Positions 33,148 through 41,835 of a stretch of DNA of 64,000 nucleotides are shown in pieces; position 1 is the first letter of the stretch, and each line of letters opens with the position of its first letter. Source of the DNA: Citricoccus sp. SGAir0253 (lineage in GTDB: Bacteria > Actinomycetota > Actinomycetes > Actinomycetales > Micrococcaceae). The DNA lies in contig NZ_CP039424.1 of the NCBI RefSeq assembly GCF_005877055.1, positions 496,001-560,000 of the forward strand, in the 5' to 3' direction. The translations under genes and the position numbers were made by a program. The notes under the pieces were generated by a model. The model was not told the DNA's origin, made no database searches, and saw only the letters and a list, made by a program, of their open reading frames with translations.

Positions 33148-34155
33148 ATGGACGTCCTCGCGCTGGACCGCCGCCTCACCGCCCTCGCCGAGGGCGCCCC
33201 CTGCGCGCTGCACTACCGCATCGTCCTCCTGGACCCGACGCCGGCCGGGCACCCCGCCCTCCCGGCCGCCGGTCCGGCGGCGCCCACCACCGCACCCCCG
33301 GCGGCCACCGCCGGTGCCCCGGCACCCGCCGCCGGCCGGACGCTGTCCCGCGGCGCCGACGTCGTGGTCCCGTCCTTCTCCACCCGGAAGGTGGGGGTGC
33401 TGTGCGCGACGCTGGCGCTCGTCCGGGCCGGGCGGCTCGCGCCGGACCACCGGCTCACCGTGACCGAGGAGCTCAAGGAGGGGGTGCAGGCCGGGATCCT
33501 GCGCAGCCTCTCCGCGGGGATCGAGCTGGGGCTGCGCGACTGCCTCGTGCAGATGATGGCGACCTCGGACAACGTCTGCACGCGGCTGGTCTTCGAGGCC
33601 ATCGGCAGCGCGGTGGCGCCCGGCGCGGACCGGGCCGCCGCCGAGGCCGAGGCGCTGCAGTACGTCAACGACTACTGCGCGTGGGCCGGGATGCGGGCCA
33701 CGTGGCACCGCGAGACCTTCCCGCGCACGGGGGACCTGGCGTGGTCGCACCCGCTCGACGCCGTCACCGTGACCACCGCCGCGGACCAGGCGCACCTGCT
33801 GACCCTGCTCGCCACGGGGACCACCGACCCCCGGGCCGCCGCCCGGCTGCAGCTGGCGCCGGAGGACTGCCGGGCGGCGATCGGGCTGATGCGCGGCATC
33901 GCCACCCCGCGCCTCGGCGCCGCGACGGAGCGGATCGCCTTCGCCGAGAAGAACGGCCGGGGCCTGCGCTCGCTGTCCCAGGTGGGCATCGCGCTGGACG
34001 GGCGGGGCGCGGCGCGGGCCGCCGTCGCCGCCTACGCCGAGACGGTCCCCACGCGGCTGCCCGACGGGGTGCCCGGGCGCAACGCCGTGTTCGACGTCTT
34101 CGCCGAGCTGGGGCTCGCGGTGCAGGAGGCGGTCGAGCCGCGGCACCGAGCGTGA
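33148..34155 (+). CDS. Class A beta-lactamase-fold serine hydrolase, cytoplasmic
   Basis: 335 residues, no signal peptide. The S-x-x-K is S78-T79-R80-K81 (PSFSTRK) and SDN is at 140-142. The third box reads K268-N269-G270 in place of K-T/S-G. A ~30-residue Pro/Ala insert (45-65) splits the N-terminal strands. The cytoplasmic location and altered KTG argue against antibiotic resistance; peptidase or amide/ester hydrolase activity is more likely. GGGAG four bases before the ATG. It starts a three-gene run with a receiver-domain protein and a degenerate paralogue. Confidence 0.78.
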   Translation: MDVLALDRRLTALAEGAPCALHYRIVLLDPTPAGHPALPAAGPAAPTTAPPAATAGAPAPAAGRTLSRGADVVVPSFSTRKVGVLCATLALVRAGRLAPDHRLTVTEELKEGVQAGILRSLSAGIELGLRDCLVQMMATSDNVCTRLVFEAIGSAVAPGADRAAAEAEALQYVNDYCAWAGMRATWHRETFPRTGDLAWSHPLDAVTVTTAADQAHLLTLLATGTTDPRAAARLQLAPEDCRAAIGLMRGIATPRLGAATERIAFAEKNGRGLRSLSQVGIALDGRGAARAAVAAYAETVPTRLPDGVPGRNAVFDVFAELGLAVQEAVEPRHRA

Positions 34156-34262
34156 CCGGCACCGGGTCCGGGCGACGACGCGGCCTCCCCACCGCGGCGC
34201 CGACTGCGGACAATGGCGTCAGGACCGCTGCCGCCCGCGGCCCGCACGAGGAGGGCGAACCG

Positions 34263-34970
34263 GTGACGCCAGACCAGTGGTCCCAGCTCATCACGGCCGG
34301 TGCCGCCGTGCTCTCGGCCGTCGCGTGGCCGCTGGTCGTGGTGGTCCTCGTGCTGGCCGTCCTGCGGCGCTTCGGCGCGGACCTGATCGCCAAGTTCAAC
34401 GCCTCCGACCAGGCCACGGTGCAGGTCGGGAGCTTCCAGCTGGACCTCAGGCGCAGGGTGGAGGCCGGCGTCGCCCTCGCGGTGGCCACCGAGCAGCGGG
34501 GCGCCGCCCCGATGGACCCGGCGGGCATCGCCGAGGCCGTCATGGCCCCGGGCACCCGCGCGGGCGGCCGCGAGGGGCTCCAGGGGGCGCGGATCCTGTG
34601 GGTCGACGACCGGCCGGAGAACAACCGCTACGAACGGCAGGTGTTCGAGGCGCTCGGCGCCGCGGTGGACACGGCGCTGTCCACCGAGGACGCGCTGGAG
34701 AGGCTGCGGCAGCGGGGTGCCGACCTGGTCATCTCGGACATGGGCCGCCCGGGCGACCGGTCCGCGGGCTACACCCTGCTGGAGCGGCTGCGCGCCGGGG
34801 GAGACCGCACACCCTACGTCATCTACGCCGGCGCCGGGGCCCGGCAGCAGGCCGCGGAGGCCCGGGAGCGCGGTGCCGCGGGCGCCACGGATTCCCCCGG
34901 CGAGCTGCTGTCCCTCGTCACCGCGGCACTCTCCGGCGGCCCGGCCTCCCCGCGGGCGCGCCGGTCCTAG
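34263..34970 (+). CDS. Membrane-anchored response-regulator receiver-like protein
   Basis: 235 residues. One N-terminal membrane helix (~10-33, AVAWPLVVVVLVLAVL), a linker, then a receiver-like domain from about 108. ILWVDDRPENN holds the acidic pair, VISDMGRP the acceptor aspartate (Asp159), and GYTLLERLR-x-G-x-RTPYVIYAG follows. The usual conserved Lys before Pro (K-P) is D-S-P, so phosphorylation switching may be lost. No histidine kinase or output domain is nearby. The VIYAG form is typical of atypical receivers. GAGGAGG before GTG 34263. Confidence 0.68.
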   Translation: MTPDQWSQLITAGAAVLSAVAWPLVVVVLVLAVLRRFGADLIAKFNASDQATVQVGSFQLDLRRRVEAGVALAVATEQRGAAPMDPAGIAEAVMAPGTRAGGREGLQGARILWVDDRPENNRYERQVFEALGAAVDTALSTEDALERLRQRGADLVISDMGRPGDRSAGYTLLERLRAGGDRTPYVIYAGAGARQQAAEARERGAAGATDSPGELLSLVTAALSGGPASPRARRS

Positions 34971-34973
34971 GGT
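34968..34973 (+). promoter_or_regulatory. -10 box overlapping the stop codon of the receiver gene
   Basis: TAGGGT, whose first three bases are the UAG stop of the upstream gene. It ends six bases before ATG 34980, so the next gene can be made from its own leaderless transcript. Confidence 0.5.
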
Positions 34974-34979
34974 GGTGCC

Positions 34980-36170
34980 ATGAGCGCACCCTCCCCGGCC
35001 CGCCCCGCCCCTCCCGCCCTCGGCACGCCGCTCGCGGACGTCCCGACGGCGGCGCCCGGCCTGCGCTTCGCCGTGCGGTTCCCGGGGGCACCGGCGTCCG
35101 GGGAGGAGGCCGGTGCCGCGGCGTCGCGGCCCGGCGCCGCAGCGGAGGAGGTCCGCCCCGGGCCCGCGCGGGAGGCAGTGCGCCCCGGCCTCGCCTCGGA
35201 GGCGGTGCGCCTCGGCCCCCGGGACCACGAGGCCGACCGGCCGCACGCCCTCGCCGGCACCGGGAAGCTGGTCCTCGCGCTGGCCGTGGCCCGGCTGGCC
35301 GACGACGAGCCGGGCCTGCTGGCCCAGCCCGTGGAGATCGGTGCCCGGCACCGCGCCGGCGCCCGGGCCGGGACGTTGCGGCTCATGGGTGGGGACCTGT
35401 CCCTGGCGGTCGGCGACGCGATGGCGCTGGTCGTCGGGACCGGGGACGGGGCCTGCGTGCTGGCGCTGCTCGAGGCGCTGGCCGCCCGCGGCGTGGACGT
35501 CCTGGCCGAGGCGCGACGGGCGGTGGCGGACGTGGGGCTGGCGGCCACGGAGCTGACCGGCCTGGAGGCGGGGGAGAGCTGGGGCGAGGGGCTGCTGGGC
35601 ACCACGACCCCCGCGGACCTGTGCGCACTGCTGGAGCGGCTCGTCGCCGCCGGGATGCCGGTTGCCCACGGGGGCGCGCCCGCCGGGCCGCCGCGGGTCG
35701 CCCACCGGCTCGCGGCCATGGGAGAGGCCGCCGGGGCGCCCGGTGGCCCGGCCTCGCCGTCTCCGCCCGTGGCCAACCCTGCCCCGGCCACGGAGGAGGG
35801 ATCCGGAGCGCCGGGCGGACCGGCGCCACTGCCTGCGCCCGTGGCCGACCGCGTCCTGGGCTGGATGGGGACGGCGTTCGAGCCGGCCGGGCTCGCGAGC
35901 GCGCTGCCGGGCTTCGGCCCGCGGACCCTCCCGCACCGCACCGTCTCCGGGTGGGAGCTGCTCGCCCCTCCCGGGGCACCCGGGTGCGCCTCCGTGCTCG
36001 TCCTGCCGGCCGGCGTCGGGACCGGGAGCCCGGCCGCCTGCGTGGCGGCCTATCACCCCGGCGCCCGGGCCGACGGATCTGCCGTGCCACCGCGGGAGCG
36101 CTCACGGACCCTGGGCGCGCTGGGCCTGGCCGTCGCCGCGGCCCGTGGCGACGCCAGCCGCCTCGGCTGA
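34980..36170 (+). CDS. Beta-lactamase-fold pseudoenzyme (degenerate serine hydrolase)
   Basis: 396 residues. The layout follows the beta-lactamase at 33148, but the boxes have decayed. S-x-x-K is G93-T94-G95-K96 (Lys kept, nucleophile lost). SDN is replaced by GTGDG (153-157) after a good LSLAVGDAMALVV helix. The KTG strand reads HRTVSG (about 319). Pro/Ala-rich tracts (40-75, 250-285) are inserted. I infer a binding or regulatory pseudoenzyme, perhaps partner to the active-looking paralogue two genes upstream. Fold assignment is by eye and needs a profile search. Confidence 0.55.
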   Translation: MSAPSPARPAPPALGTPLADVPTAAPGLRFAVRFPGAPASGEEAGAAASRPGAAAEEVRPGPAREAVRPGLASEAVRLGPRDHEADRPHALAGTGKLVLALAVARLADDEPGLLAQPVEIGARHRAGARAGTLRLMGGDLSLAVGDAMALVVGTGDGACVLALLEALAARGVDVLAEARRAVADVGLAATELTGLEAGESWGEGLLGTTTPADLCALLERLVAAGMPVAHGGAPAGPPRVAHRLAAMGEAAGAPGGPASPSPPVANPAPATEEGSGAPGGPAPLPAPVADRVLGWMGTAFEPAGLASALPGFGPRTLPHRTVSGWELLAPPGAPGCASVLVLPAGVGTGSPAACVAAYHPGARADGSAVPPRERSRTLGALGLAVAAARGDASRLG

Positions 36171-36275
36171 GGCGCCTCCGGACGGTCCCGGCCCGGCCGT
36201 CCGGACCCCGGAGACCCGTCCAAGCCCCGGGACCACCCCGGACATGTCCTCCGGAGCCGGACGAATGCCGGCTGG

Positions 36276-36310
36276 GCCGCCAGCCGCCAGCCGCCAGCCG
36301 TCAGCCGCTG
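36276..36310 (+). repeat. Heptamer tandem repeat (GCCGCCA)
   Basis: Three perfect GCCGCCA units, one GCCGTCA and a partial fifth. The fourth contains the stop codon of the flavodoxin gene (TGA on the minus strand), so a change in copy number could alter that C-terminus. Confidence 0.65.
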
Positions 36311-36819
36311 ACGTGCCCGGCCAGCTCGGCGCCCCAGGCCTTGGCCCGGTCGATCTCGTCGTGCTTGAGCGGGCCGGCGGTGTCCTCGACCCAGAACGTC
36401 TCCCCGCGCTCCACGTGCTGGAAGCCGCGGTGCTGCAGCGCCTTCAGTGCGCTCTTGGCCGCCGAGCCGGGCAGGCCGGGGACCTTGACGCGCGTGTCGA
36501 AGGTGTACACCGGCACATCGGGCCGGGCCTGCACTGACTCGATCCACTCGCGGATGCCGGACTCGGACGGCTCGTGCGCGGTGGCGCCCTGCTCGTGCGC
36601 CCCCTCCCGGGTCCGTTCCCGTGTCATGGAGAAGGCATGCGTGGGACCGCCCACCAGCAGCAGGCGCACCTCCGCGGGGATCTGCGGGCCGGCGTCGGCG
36701 GCGTCCACCACCTCGACGGCGGCGCCCCCGCCGAGGGCGTCGTGCAGTCCCTCGGCCACGGCGTCCGCCGCGTGCCGGGTGTTGCCGAACTGCGATTCCA
36801 CGATGATCAGCACGCTCAT
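36301..36819 (-). CDS. Flavodoxin-family protein
   Basis: 172 residues. ESQFGNTRHAAD (8-19) is the phosphate-binding T/S-x-T-G-x-T-like loop of flavodoxins, GGPTHAFSM the next FMN loop, and the C-terminal half (VKVPGLPGSAAKSALKALQ) matches the actinobacterial flavodoxin/nitric-oxide-synthase-like group. Probably a one-electron carrier or FMN-dependent reductase. GGAGGT four bases before the ATG. Partner enzyme unknown. Confidence 0.85.
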   Translation of the reverse strand: MSVLIIVESQFGNTRHAADAVAEGLHDALGGGAAVEVVDAADAGPQIPAEVRLLLVGGPTHAFSMTRERTREGAHEQGATAHEPSESGIREWIESVQARPDVPVYTFDTRVKVPGLPGSAAKSALKALQHRGFQHVERGETFWVEDTAGPLKHDEIDRAKAWGAELAGHVSG

Positions 36820-36933
36820 GACGACCTCCGGACCGGTGCGATGCCGCCAGTGTAGGAAGCCGCCGGGCGGCCGGTGAAGGCCCGGCCGCCCCCTGGCCTC
36901 AGGTGATCCGGACGGTGACCCGCGGTCGCCGGC

Positions 36934-37635
36934 TCACGGCCAGGACGGCTCCTCGGCGTGGGCGATGAACAGCTCGCGCACCTCGCAGCCGGCCGGCTGG
37001 GACAGCGCGAACAGCACGGCGTTGGCCACGTTCTGCGGGTCGTTGAGCTGGGAGTCGTCCTGCGGCTTGTACTGCTCCGTGCGGTCGTCGAAGAACCGGG
37101 TCTTCATGCCGCCGGGGATGAGCTGGGTGACGCCCACCTCGCCCTTGAGCTCCGCCGCCAGGGCCTGCGTGAAGCCCAGGACGCCGAACTTGGAGGCGCA
37201 GTAGGCGGTCGCGTCTGAGACGCCCTTGAGGGCCAGCGTGGAGGCCACGGTGACGATCCGGCCGCGCGAGGCCCGCAGCGCCGGCAGCGCCGCGCGGACC
37301 GTGGAGACGGTGCCGAACAGGTTCACGCCCACCACCAGTTCCCAGTCCTCCACGGACACGTCCTCGAGGCGGCCGCAGCGGTCGATGCCCGCGGCGGTCA
37401 CGACGGCGTCCAGGCCCCCGGCCTCCTCGGCCGCCGTGCGCACGGCCTCGGTGACCGCGGCGGTGTCCGCCACGTCCACCTGGTAGGCGGGCACCCCGGA
37501 CACGGCGCTGATGTCCCGGTCCAGGACGATCGGCGTGCCGCCGTGCTCGCGCACCGCCGCCACGATCGCGGCGCCGAGGCCGGAGGCGCCACCGGTGACC
37601 AGGACGCGGCCGGGGTTGGGGGACTGGGAGATCAT
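36934..37635 (-). CDS. Short-chain dehydrogenase/reductase
   Basis: 233 residues. TGGASGLG, NLFG, catalytic Ser in VASTLAL and YCASK (Tyr-x3-Lys); classical SDR. The C-terminal VRELFIAHAEEPSWP resembles NADP-dependent enzymes of the YdfG/serine-dehydrogenase-like group. AGAGGA six bases before ATG 37635. Divergent from an aldehyde dehydrogenase across 83 bases, so the pair may process an alcohol to an acid in two steps. Confidence 0.85.
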   Translation of the reverse strand: MISQSPNPGRVLVTGGASGLGAAIVAAVREHGGTPIVLDRDISAVSGVPAYQVDVADTAAVTEAVRTAAEEAGGLDAVVTAAGIDRCGRLEDVSVEDWELVVGVNLFGTVSTVRAALPALRASRGRIVTVASTLALKGVSDATAYCASKFGVLGFTQALAAELKGEVGVTQLIPGGMKTRFFDDRTEQYKPQDDSQLNDPQNVANAVLFALSQPAGCEVRELFIAHAEEPSWP

Positions 37636-37705
37636 GCGTGGTCCTCTCATCGGGAAGGGCCGCCCCCGCGGCGGCCCGACTTCCCCCACCGTAACGGAGG
37701 GCCGG

Positions 37706-37711
37706 TAGGGT
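37706..37711 (+). promoter_or_regulatory. -10 box, leaderless start of aldehyde dehydrogenase
   Basis: TAGGGT, seven bases before ATG 37719. Confidence 0.5.
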
Positions 37712-37718
37712 CGGATCC

Positions 37719-39104
37719 ATGACCACCACCGCCACCGCCCCTGCAGAGATCACCGTGCTCAGCCCCCACGACGGCTCCGTCGTCGGGACGCTGCCCTGCG
37801 CCGGCGAGGACGAGGTCCGCGCCGCCGTCGCCACCGCCCGGTCCACCGCCCGGGACTGGGCCCGCACCAGCCCGGAGGAGCGCGGCCGCATCCTGCGCGC
37901 CGCCGCCGACGCCCTGGCCGAGCACGCGCAGGAGCTGGCCGAGCTGAACACCCGGGAGACGGGCAAGCTGGCCGGCGAGGCCCTCGGCGGCGTGATGGCC
38001 GGCGTCGGGACCCTGCACCAGTACGCCGAGCTGGGCCCGGTGCACCGCGGCCGCAGCCTGCGCGGCTCCGCGCTCGCCGCGGACTGGACCGTGGCCGAAC
38101 CCCGCGGCGTGGTCGCCGCGATCACCCCGTGGAACGACCCCGTGGCCGTGGCCGCGGGCCTGCTGGGCGCCGCGATCGTCACCGGCAACACCGTGGTCCA
38201 CAAGCCCTCCGAGCGCTGCCCGCACACCGGGGCGCGCCTGGGCGAGATCCTCGCCGCCGCGCTGCCCGAGGGCGTGCTCGTCACCGTCACCGGCGGCCCG
38301 GAGACGGGGCGGCTGGTGACGTCCAGCCCGGACGTGGACATGGTCGCCCACGTCGGTTCCACGGAGACCGGCCAGGCGATCGCCCGCGCCGCCCTGGAGA
38401 CCGGCGCCCACGTGATCCGCGAGAACGGCGGCAACGACCCGCTCGTGGTGGACGAGGACGTGGACCCGGCCTGGGCCGCCGAGCAGGCCGCGATCGGCGC
38501 GTTCACCAATGCCGGCCAGATCTGCACCTCCGTGGAGCGCGTCTACGTCCACCGGGCGATCGCGGAGCCGTTCCTGGCGGCGCTCACCGCCGAGGCCGAG
38601 CGCCGCTCGGCCGACCCGGAGCTGCTGGCCCCCCTCGTGGACCGCCGCCTACGCGAGACCGTCCACGGGCACGTGACCGAGGCCGTCGCCGCCGGGGGCA
38701 CCGTGCTCGCCGGCGGGGAGGTGCCCGCGGGAGAGGGCTCGGCCTACCCCGCCACCGTGCTGCGCGACTGCACGCAGGAGATGACCGTGATGCGCGAGGA
38801 GACCTTCGGCCCCGTGGCCCCGGTGTGCGTGGTGGACGGCTTCGAGGAGGGGCTGCGGCTGGCCGCCGAGGGCCGCTACGGGCTGGCCGCCACCGTGCTG
38901 ACGGGGTCGATCGCGCACGCCCAGCAGGCCGTGGCCGAGCTCGGCGTGGGCACGCTCAAGGTCAACAACGTCTTCGGCGGGGCCCCGGGCGGGGCCGCCC
39001 AGCCGCGCCGGGACAGCGGCTCCGGCTTCGGCTACGGGCCCGAGCTGCTCGACGAGATGACCGAGGTCAAGGTCGTCCACGTGGAGATGCCGCCGGCCCG
39101 GTGA
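37719..39104 (+). CDS. NAD(P)-dependent aldehyde dehydrogenase
   Basis: 461 residues. ITPWNDPVA (transition-state Asn; the usual F/Y-P after it is D-P), VGSTETG, general-base Glu in RENGGND (where most relatives have ELGG) and NAGQICTSVER (nucleophile). A complete but slightly atypical ALDH. The C-terminal end is cut close after the FGYGPELL segment, as in succinate-semialdehyde-like enzymes. Leaderless start. Convergent with the cyclodeaminase gene. Confidence 0.88.
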   Translation: MTTTATAPAEITVLSPHDGSVVGTLPCAGEDEVRAAVATARSTARDWARTSPEERGRILRAAADALAEHAQELAELNTRETGKLAGEALGGVMAGVGTLHQYAELGPVHRGRSLRGSALAADWTVAEPRGVVAAITPWNDPVAVAAGLLGAAIVTGNTVVHKPSERCPHTGARLGEILAAALPEGVLVTVTGGPETGRLVTSSPDVDMVAHVGSTETGQAIARAALETGAHVIRENGGNDPLVVDEDVDPAWAAEQAAIGAFTNAGQICTSVERVYVHRAIAEPFLAALTAEAERRSADPELLAPLVDRRLRETVHGHVTEAVAAGGTVLAGGEVPAGEGSAYPATVLRDCTQEMTVMREETFGPVAPVCVVDGFEEGLRLAAEGRYGLAATVLTGSIAHAQQAVAELGVGTLKVNNVFGGAPGGAAQPRRDSGSGFGYGPELLDEMTEVKVVHVEMPPAR

Positions 39105-39149
39105 CGGCCGGATGAGGGTCCGGGCGGGGGCGGCAGCGCCCGGCGCCGG

Positions 39150-39743
39150 TCAGCCGCGGATCATCCGCCGCACCCGCGTCACCTGGGTGTCCAGCGTCTC
39201 GACGAGCCGCGCGGCCCGGGCGATGTCCTCCGCGAGCCGGAACTCGACGTCGCGGTCCTTCACCGGCGCCAGGTCCGTCTCGAGGGTGACCACCGCGGCC
39301 ACCAGCCCCGCGCGCACCCCGGCGAGGGCCGTGCCCACGTCGCTGAGCACGTTCGGGTTGCACTTGTCCAGCAGCTCCCGGGCCACCTGCACGACGTCGG
39401 CCCCGATCGTCACGATCGCCCGCGGCGGTTCCGCGGCGCGCGTGATTGCCGACTGGATGCGCCGGGAGCGCTCGGCGCGCTCGTCCTCGGTGTCCTTCGG
39501 CAGCGCGAAGGCGTCCGCGACGGCGGCGAAGCCGGACTCGTCCGCGTCCGAGAGTCCCAGCGCGCTCGCGATCAGCTCCTCGCAGCGCGCGGCCAGCTCC
39601 TCGCGCTCGCTGAAGCGGGCGGCCATGGCCACGAGCGCGGCGCCCTGGGCGGTCATCAGCGCGCCGGTGGCCCCGCCGCCGGGCGTCGGCTCCCCGGAGG
39701 CCAGGCGGTTCAGGTAGTCCTCGATGCGTTCGTGACGGATCAT
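39150..39743 (-). CDS. Cyclodeaminase/cyclohydrolase-family protein (FTCD-C / FchA)
   Basis: 197 residues, all-helical. SGEPTPGGGATGAL (16-29) is the folate-binding P-G-G-G-S/A motif of formimidoyl-THF cyclodeaminase and of methenyl-THF cyclohydrolase FchA. It likely interconverts one-carbon folates. No ATP or membrane motif. The start is set by the conserved MIRHERIEDYLNRLASGE; an ATG-ATG mini-frame (MMGP) ends in an overlapping ATGA just before it. Confidence 0.85.
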   Translation of the reverse strand: MIRHERIEDYLNRLASGEPTPGGGATGALMTAQGAALVAMAARFSEREELAARCEELIASALGLSDADESGFAAVADAFALPKDTEDERAERSRRIQSAITRAAEPPRAIVTIGADVVQVARELLDKCNPNVLSDVGTALAGVRAGLVAAVVTLETDLAPVKDRDVEFRLAEDIARAARLVETLDTQVTRVRRMIRG

Positions 39744-39909
39744 GGCCCCATCATGCCCTGCCGCGCCACCGGCGGTCGATGGACGCCCCCGCCTGCCCGC
39801 CCGGTTCCCGCCGGATCGCCATCACCGGATGGACGATTCCTGTGGGAACGGTCCGGGGAATGGTCCATCAGGGCATGAACCGTGCGGGTGGCTGTGCCTC
39901 GGTGGCGCG

Positions 39910-39954
39910 GCCGCACCGTGGTGGTCAGCCGCCCAGCCGCACCGTGCTGGTCAG
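39910..39954 (+). repeat. 26-bp partial tandem duplication at a gene end
   Basis: GCCGCACCGTGSTGGTCAG occurs at 39910-39928 and 39936-39954 (period 26). The first copy contains the stop codon of the gene at 39925. Because 26 is not a multiple of three, the duplication shifts frame and creates that stop. Confidence 0.6.
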
Positions 39955-40569
39955 GGTGGTGAGCGTGGGCGAGCGCGGCGTGGAGCTGAACCCGAAGCGC
40001 GGTGGCGGGTCCATGTCCGCCAGGGCGCCGAGGTCCTGCCCGTCCCACGTCGCGCTCGATGCGGTGAGCCGGTGCAGGTCCCGGGCGGCGTACCACTCGA
40101 GGCGGTCGTTGCCGGCCGTGCCGAGGGTGCGCACGCCGGGCATGACGAGCCGGGCGACCCGGTCGCTGACCCGGGCCACGGTGAGCGTGCGCCCCAGCCG
40201 CGGCGGCACCGCGCGCAGCACGTGTCCCCAGCCGGTCCGCGCGCCGACCGTGAACTCCCAGCGCAGCGGGCCCGCGGCGACGGTCCAGCGAGCCCCCGGG
40301 CGGTCGCCCGTCCCGATCCCGTCGCCCGCGCCGCCGTCGACGGTGACCGTCACGGGGACCAGCCGGACGGCGTCGAACACGTAGGTGGCGGCCACGAACT
40401 CGGCGACCCACTCGTCCGGGGCCAGGAGCTCGCGGCGCCCGTCCGGGTGCTCGACCATGACGTCGGCGAAGGCCCCGTGCGGGCTCCGGTCCCAGGCGCC
40501 CAGCACGAGCCGGGTGCCGCCGGCGGTACCCGCCCCGGCGATGTGGCCGGTGAACCGCCACCGTTCCAT
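39925..40569 (-). CDS. Hypothetical actinobacterial protein, beta-rich
   Basis: 214 residues. Not recognised. No signal peptide, membrane helix or cysteine motif. The pattern of alternating hydrophobic residues (WRFTGHIAGAGTAGGTRLVLGAW, ARWTVAAGPLRWEFTVGA) suggests a beta-sandwich or lipocalin-like fold, as in proteins that shield ligands. GGAGA five bases before the ATG supports expression. The extreme C-terminus (LTSTVRLGG) comes from a 26-bp tandem duplication and may not be conserved. Confidence 0.65.
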   Translation of the reverse strand: MERWRFTGHIAGAGTAGGTRLVLGAWDRSPHGAFADVMVEHPDGRRELLAPDEWVAEFVAATYVFDAVRLVPVTVTVDGGAGDGIGTGDRPGARWTVAAGPLRWEFTVGARTGWGHVLRAVPPRLGRTLTVARVSDRVARLVMPGVRTLGTAGNDRLEWYAARDLHRLTASSATWDGQDLGALADMDPPPRFGFSSTPRSPTLTTLTSTVRLGG

Positions 40570-40664
40570 GGTCGTCTCCTGCCGTCGTCGGGCGTGGCCG
40601 GCCGGTCCGCGCACCCGGGACGGACTCTATCGAGGCGGTGGGCGCCGGGGCTGCCGCGAGGGTC

Positions 40665-41456
40665 TCAGGTGAGGAAGTCCCGGACCGCCTCGTTGAAGGG
40701 GCCCGGGGCCTCGGCGGAGATGCCGTGCCCGGCGCCGAGGATGACCACGAGGCGTGACCCCGGGATGGCCTGCTGCAGGGCGCGCGCCACCGAGAGCGGT
40801 GAGCGCTCGTCGCGTTCGCCGTAGAGCAACAGGGTGGGCGCCGTGATGGTCGGCAGGACATCGCGCAGGTCGGCGTCGGCCATCGGGCGCAACAGGTGGA
40901 GGCACGCCGGTCGCACCGATCGGAGGAGTTCCATGGACTCGGCCACGACCTCCGGGGGCGTGGCGGCGCCGAACACCGTGTCGAGGAACGGCGGTCCCCA
41001 CTCCTCCACCGGCCGCTCCAGCAGCCCTGTCATCCATTCCTTGCGCCGGGCCACCTCCTCGGGCGGCAGCGAGCCCGCCCAGCCGGCGTAGGCCGAGGCC
41101 AGGACGAGACGCCGTGCCAGGCCGGGCTGGTGGCGCTGGATCGCCAGCACGCACACGGAACCGAAGGAGAGTCCACCCAGGTCCGGGTGGTCGAGGCCCA
41201 GCGCGGCACAGAATCCCGCCATCAGGTCGGCATATCCCTCGAGGGTGAGGTCCTCGACCGGGTCGGCGGAGCCCCCGCACCCGGGGGCATCGACTGCGAT
41301 GACGTCACAGTGTTCCGAGAGCCCCGCCAGCTGGTGGTGCCACTCGCGGCCGTCACTGAGCGCGCCGTGCAGGAGCACGAGGGGATGACCCCGTCCGGCG
41401 CGCCGATACGCCAGACGGACGCCGTGGACGTCGACCGTGTGCAGTGGGGGCATCAT
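40665..41456 (-). CDS. Alpha/beta hydrolase
   Basis: 263 residues from this start. LLHGALSDGREWH (oxyanion hole), GGLSFGSVC (nucleophile elbow, G-x-S-x-G with Ser), LLLYGERDERSP (acid) and GAGHGISAEAP (His) form the complete alpha/beta hydrolase set, nearest in style to the 3-oxoadipate enol-lactonase/MenH-like group. ATG 41456 overlaps the stop of a 73-codon upstream ORF (ATGA), so I prefer it; an in-frame ATG at 41468 would add four residues. Substrate unknown. Confidence 0.83.
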   Translation of the reverse strand: MMPPLHTVDVHGVRLAYRRAGRGHPLVLLHGALSDGREWHHQLAGLSEHCDVIAVDAPGCGGSADPVEDLTLEGYADLMAGFCAALGLDHPDLGGLSFGSVCVLAIQRHQPGLARRLVLASAYAGWAGSLPPEEVARRKEWMTGLLERPVEEWGPPFLDTVFGAATPPEVVAESMELLRSVRPACLHLLRPMADADLRDVLPTITAPTLLLYGERDERSPLSVARALQQAIPGSRLVVILGAGHGISAEAPGPFNEAVRDFLT

Positions 41457-41674
41457 GGGCGCGCCCATTCCGCTCTCGACGGGCCGGAGGCGGTCGGGAG
41501 GCCTCGGGCGAAGAGGAACCCGGCGGACCCGGAGGGTCTCGAGGGGGTGGCCAGGGACCCCTGGACCATGGCGGCCCCGACGTCGAGAGCGGTCCGGGGG
41601 GCGCGAGCGTGCCCGCGGCCGGCCCGTGCCCGGACCGCGCTGACGACGGTGACGACTAGGAGCCGTCCGGGCAT
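41453..41674 (-). CDS. 73-residue ORF translationally coupled to the hydrolase
   Basis: Has a near-perfect ribosome site (AGGAGGT, four bases before ATG) while the hydrolase has none, and its TGA overlaps the hydrolase ATG. The peptide opens MPGRLLVVTVVSAVRAR (one short hydrophobic patch) and continues Arg/Ala/Pro-rich. No family recognised. It may matter only as a translated leader that loads ribosomes onto the hydrolase message. Confidence 0.45.
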   Translation of the reverse strand: MPGRLLVVTVVSAVRARAGRGHARAPRTALDVGAAMVQGSLATPSRPSGSAGFLFARGLPTASGPSRAEWARP

Positions 41675-41835
41675 GGTCACCTCCTGGATGGGGGGAGCGG
41701 GGGCGCACCGTCCGCCGGGACCAGTAGAGCGACGGCGGCCCCCCGCGTCAATGCATGAGCGAGCGTGCCGCGCGGGGATGAGGGACCGGCGCCGAGGGGT
41801 GGCTGGGGCGCGCGGACCGGGCGCACACTGCCGCC

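Noticed and set aside
33148-34155. Calling the beta-lactamase-fold gene an antibiotic-resistance gene
   Set aside because: No export signal and KNG in place of KTG; resistance is not supported by the sequence.
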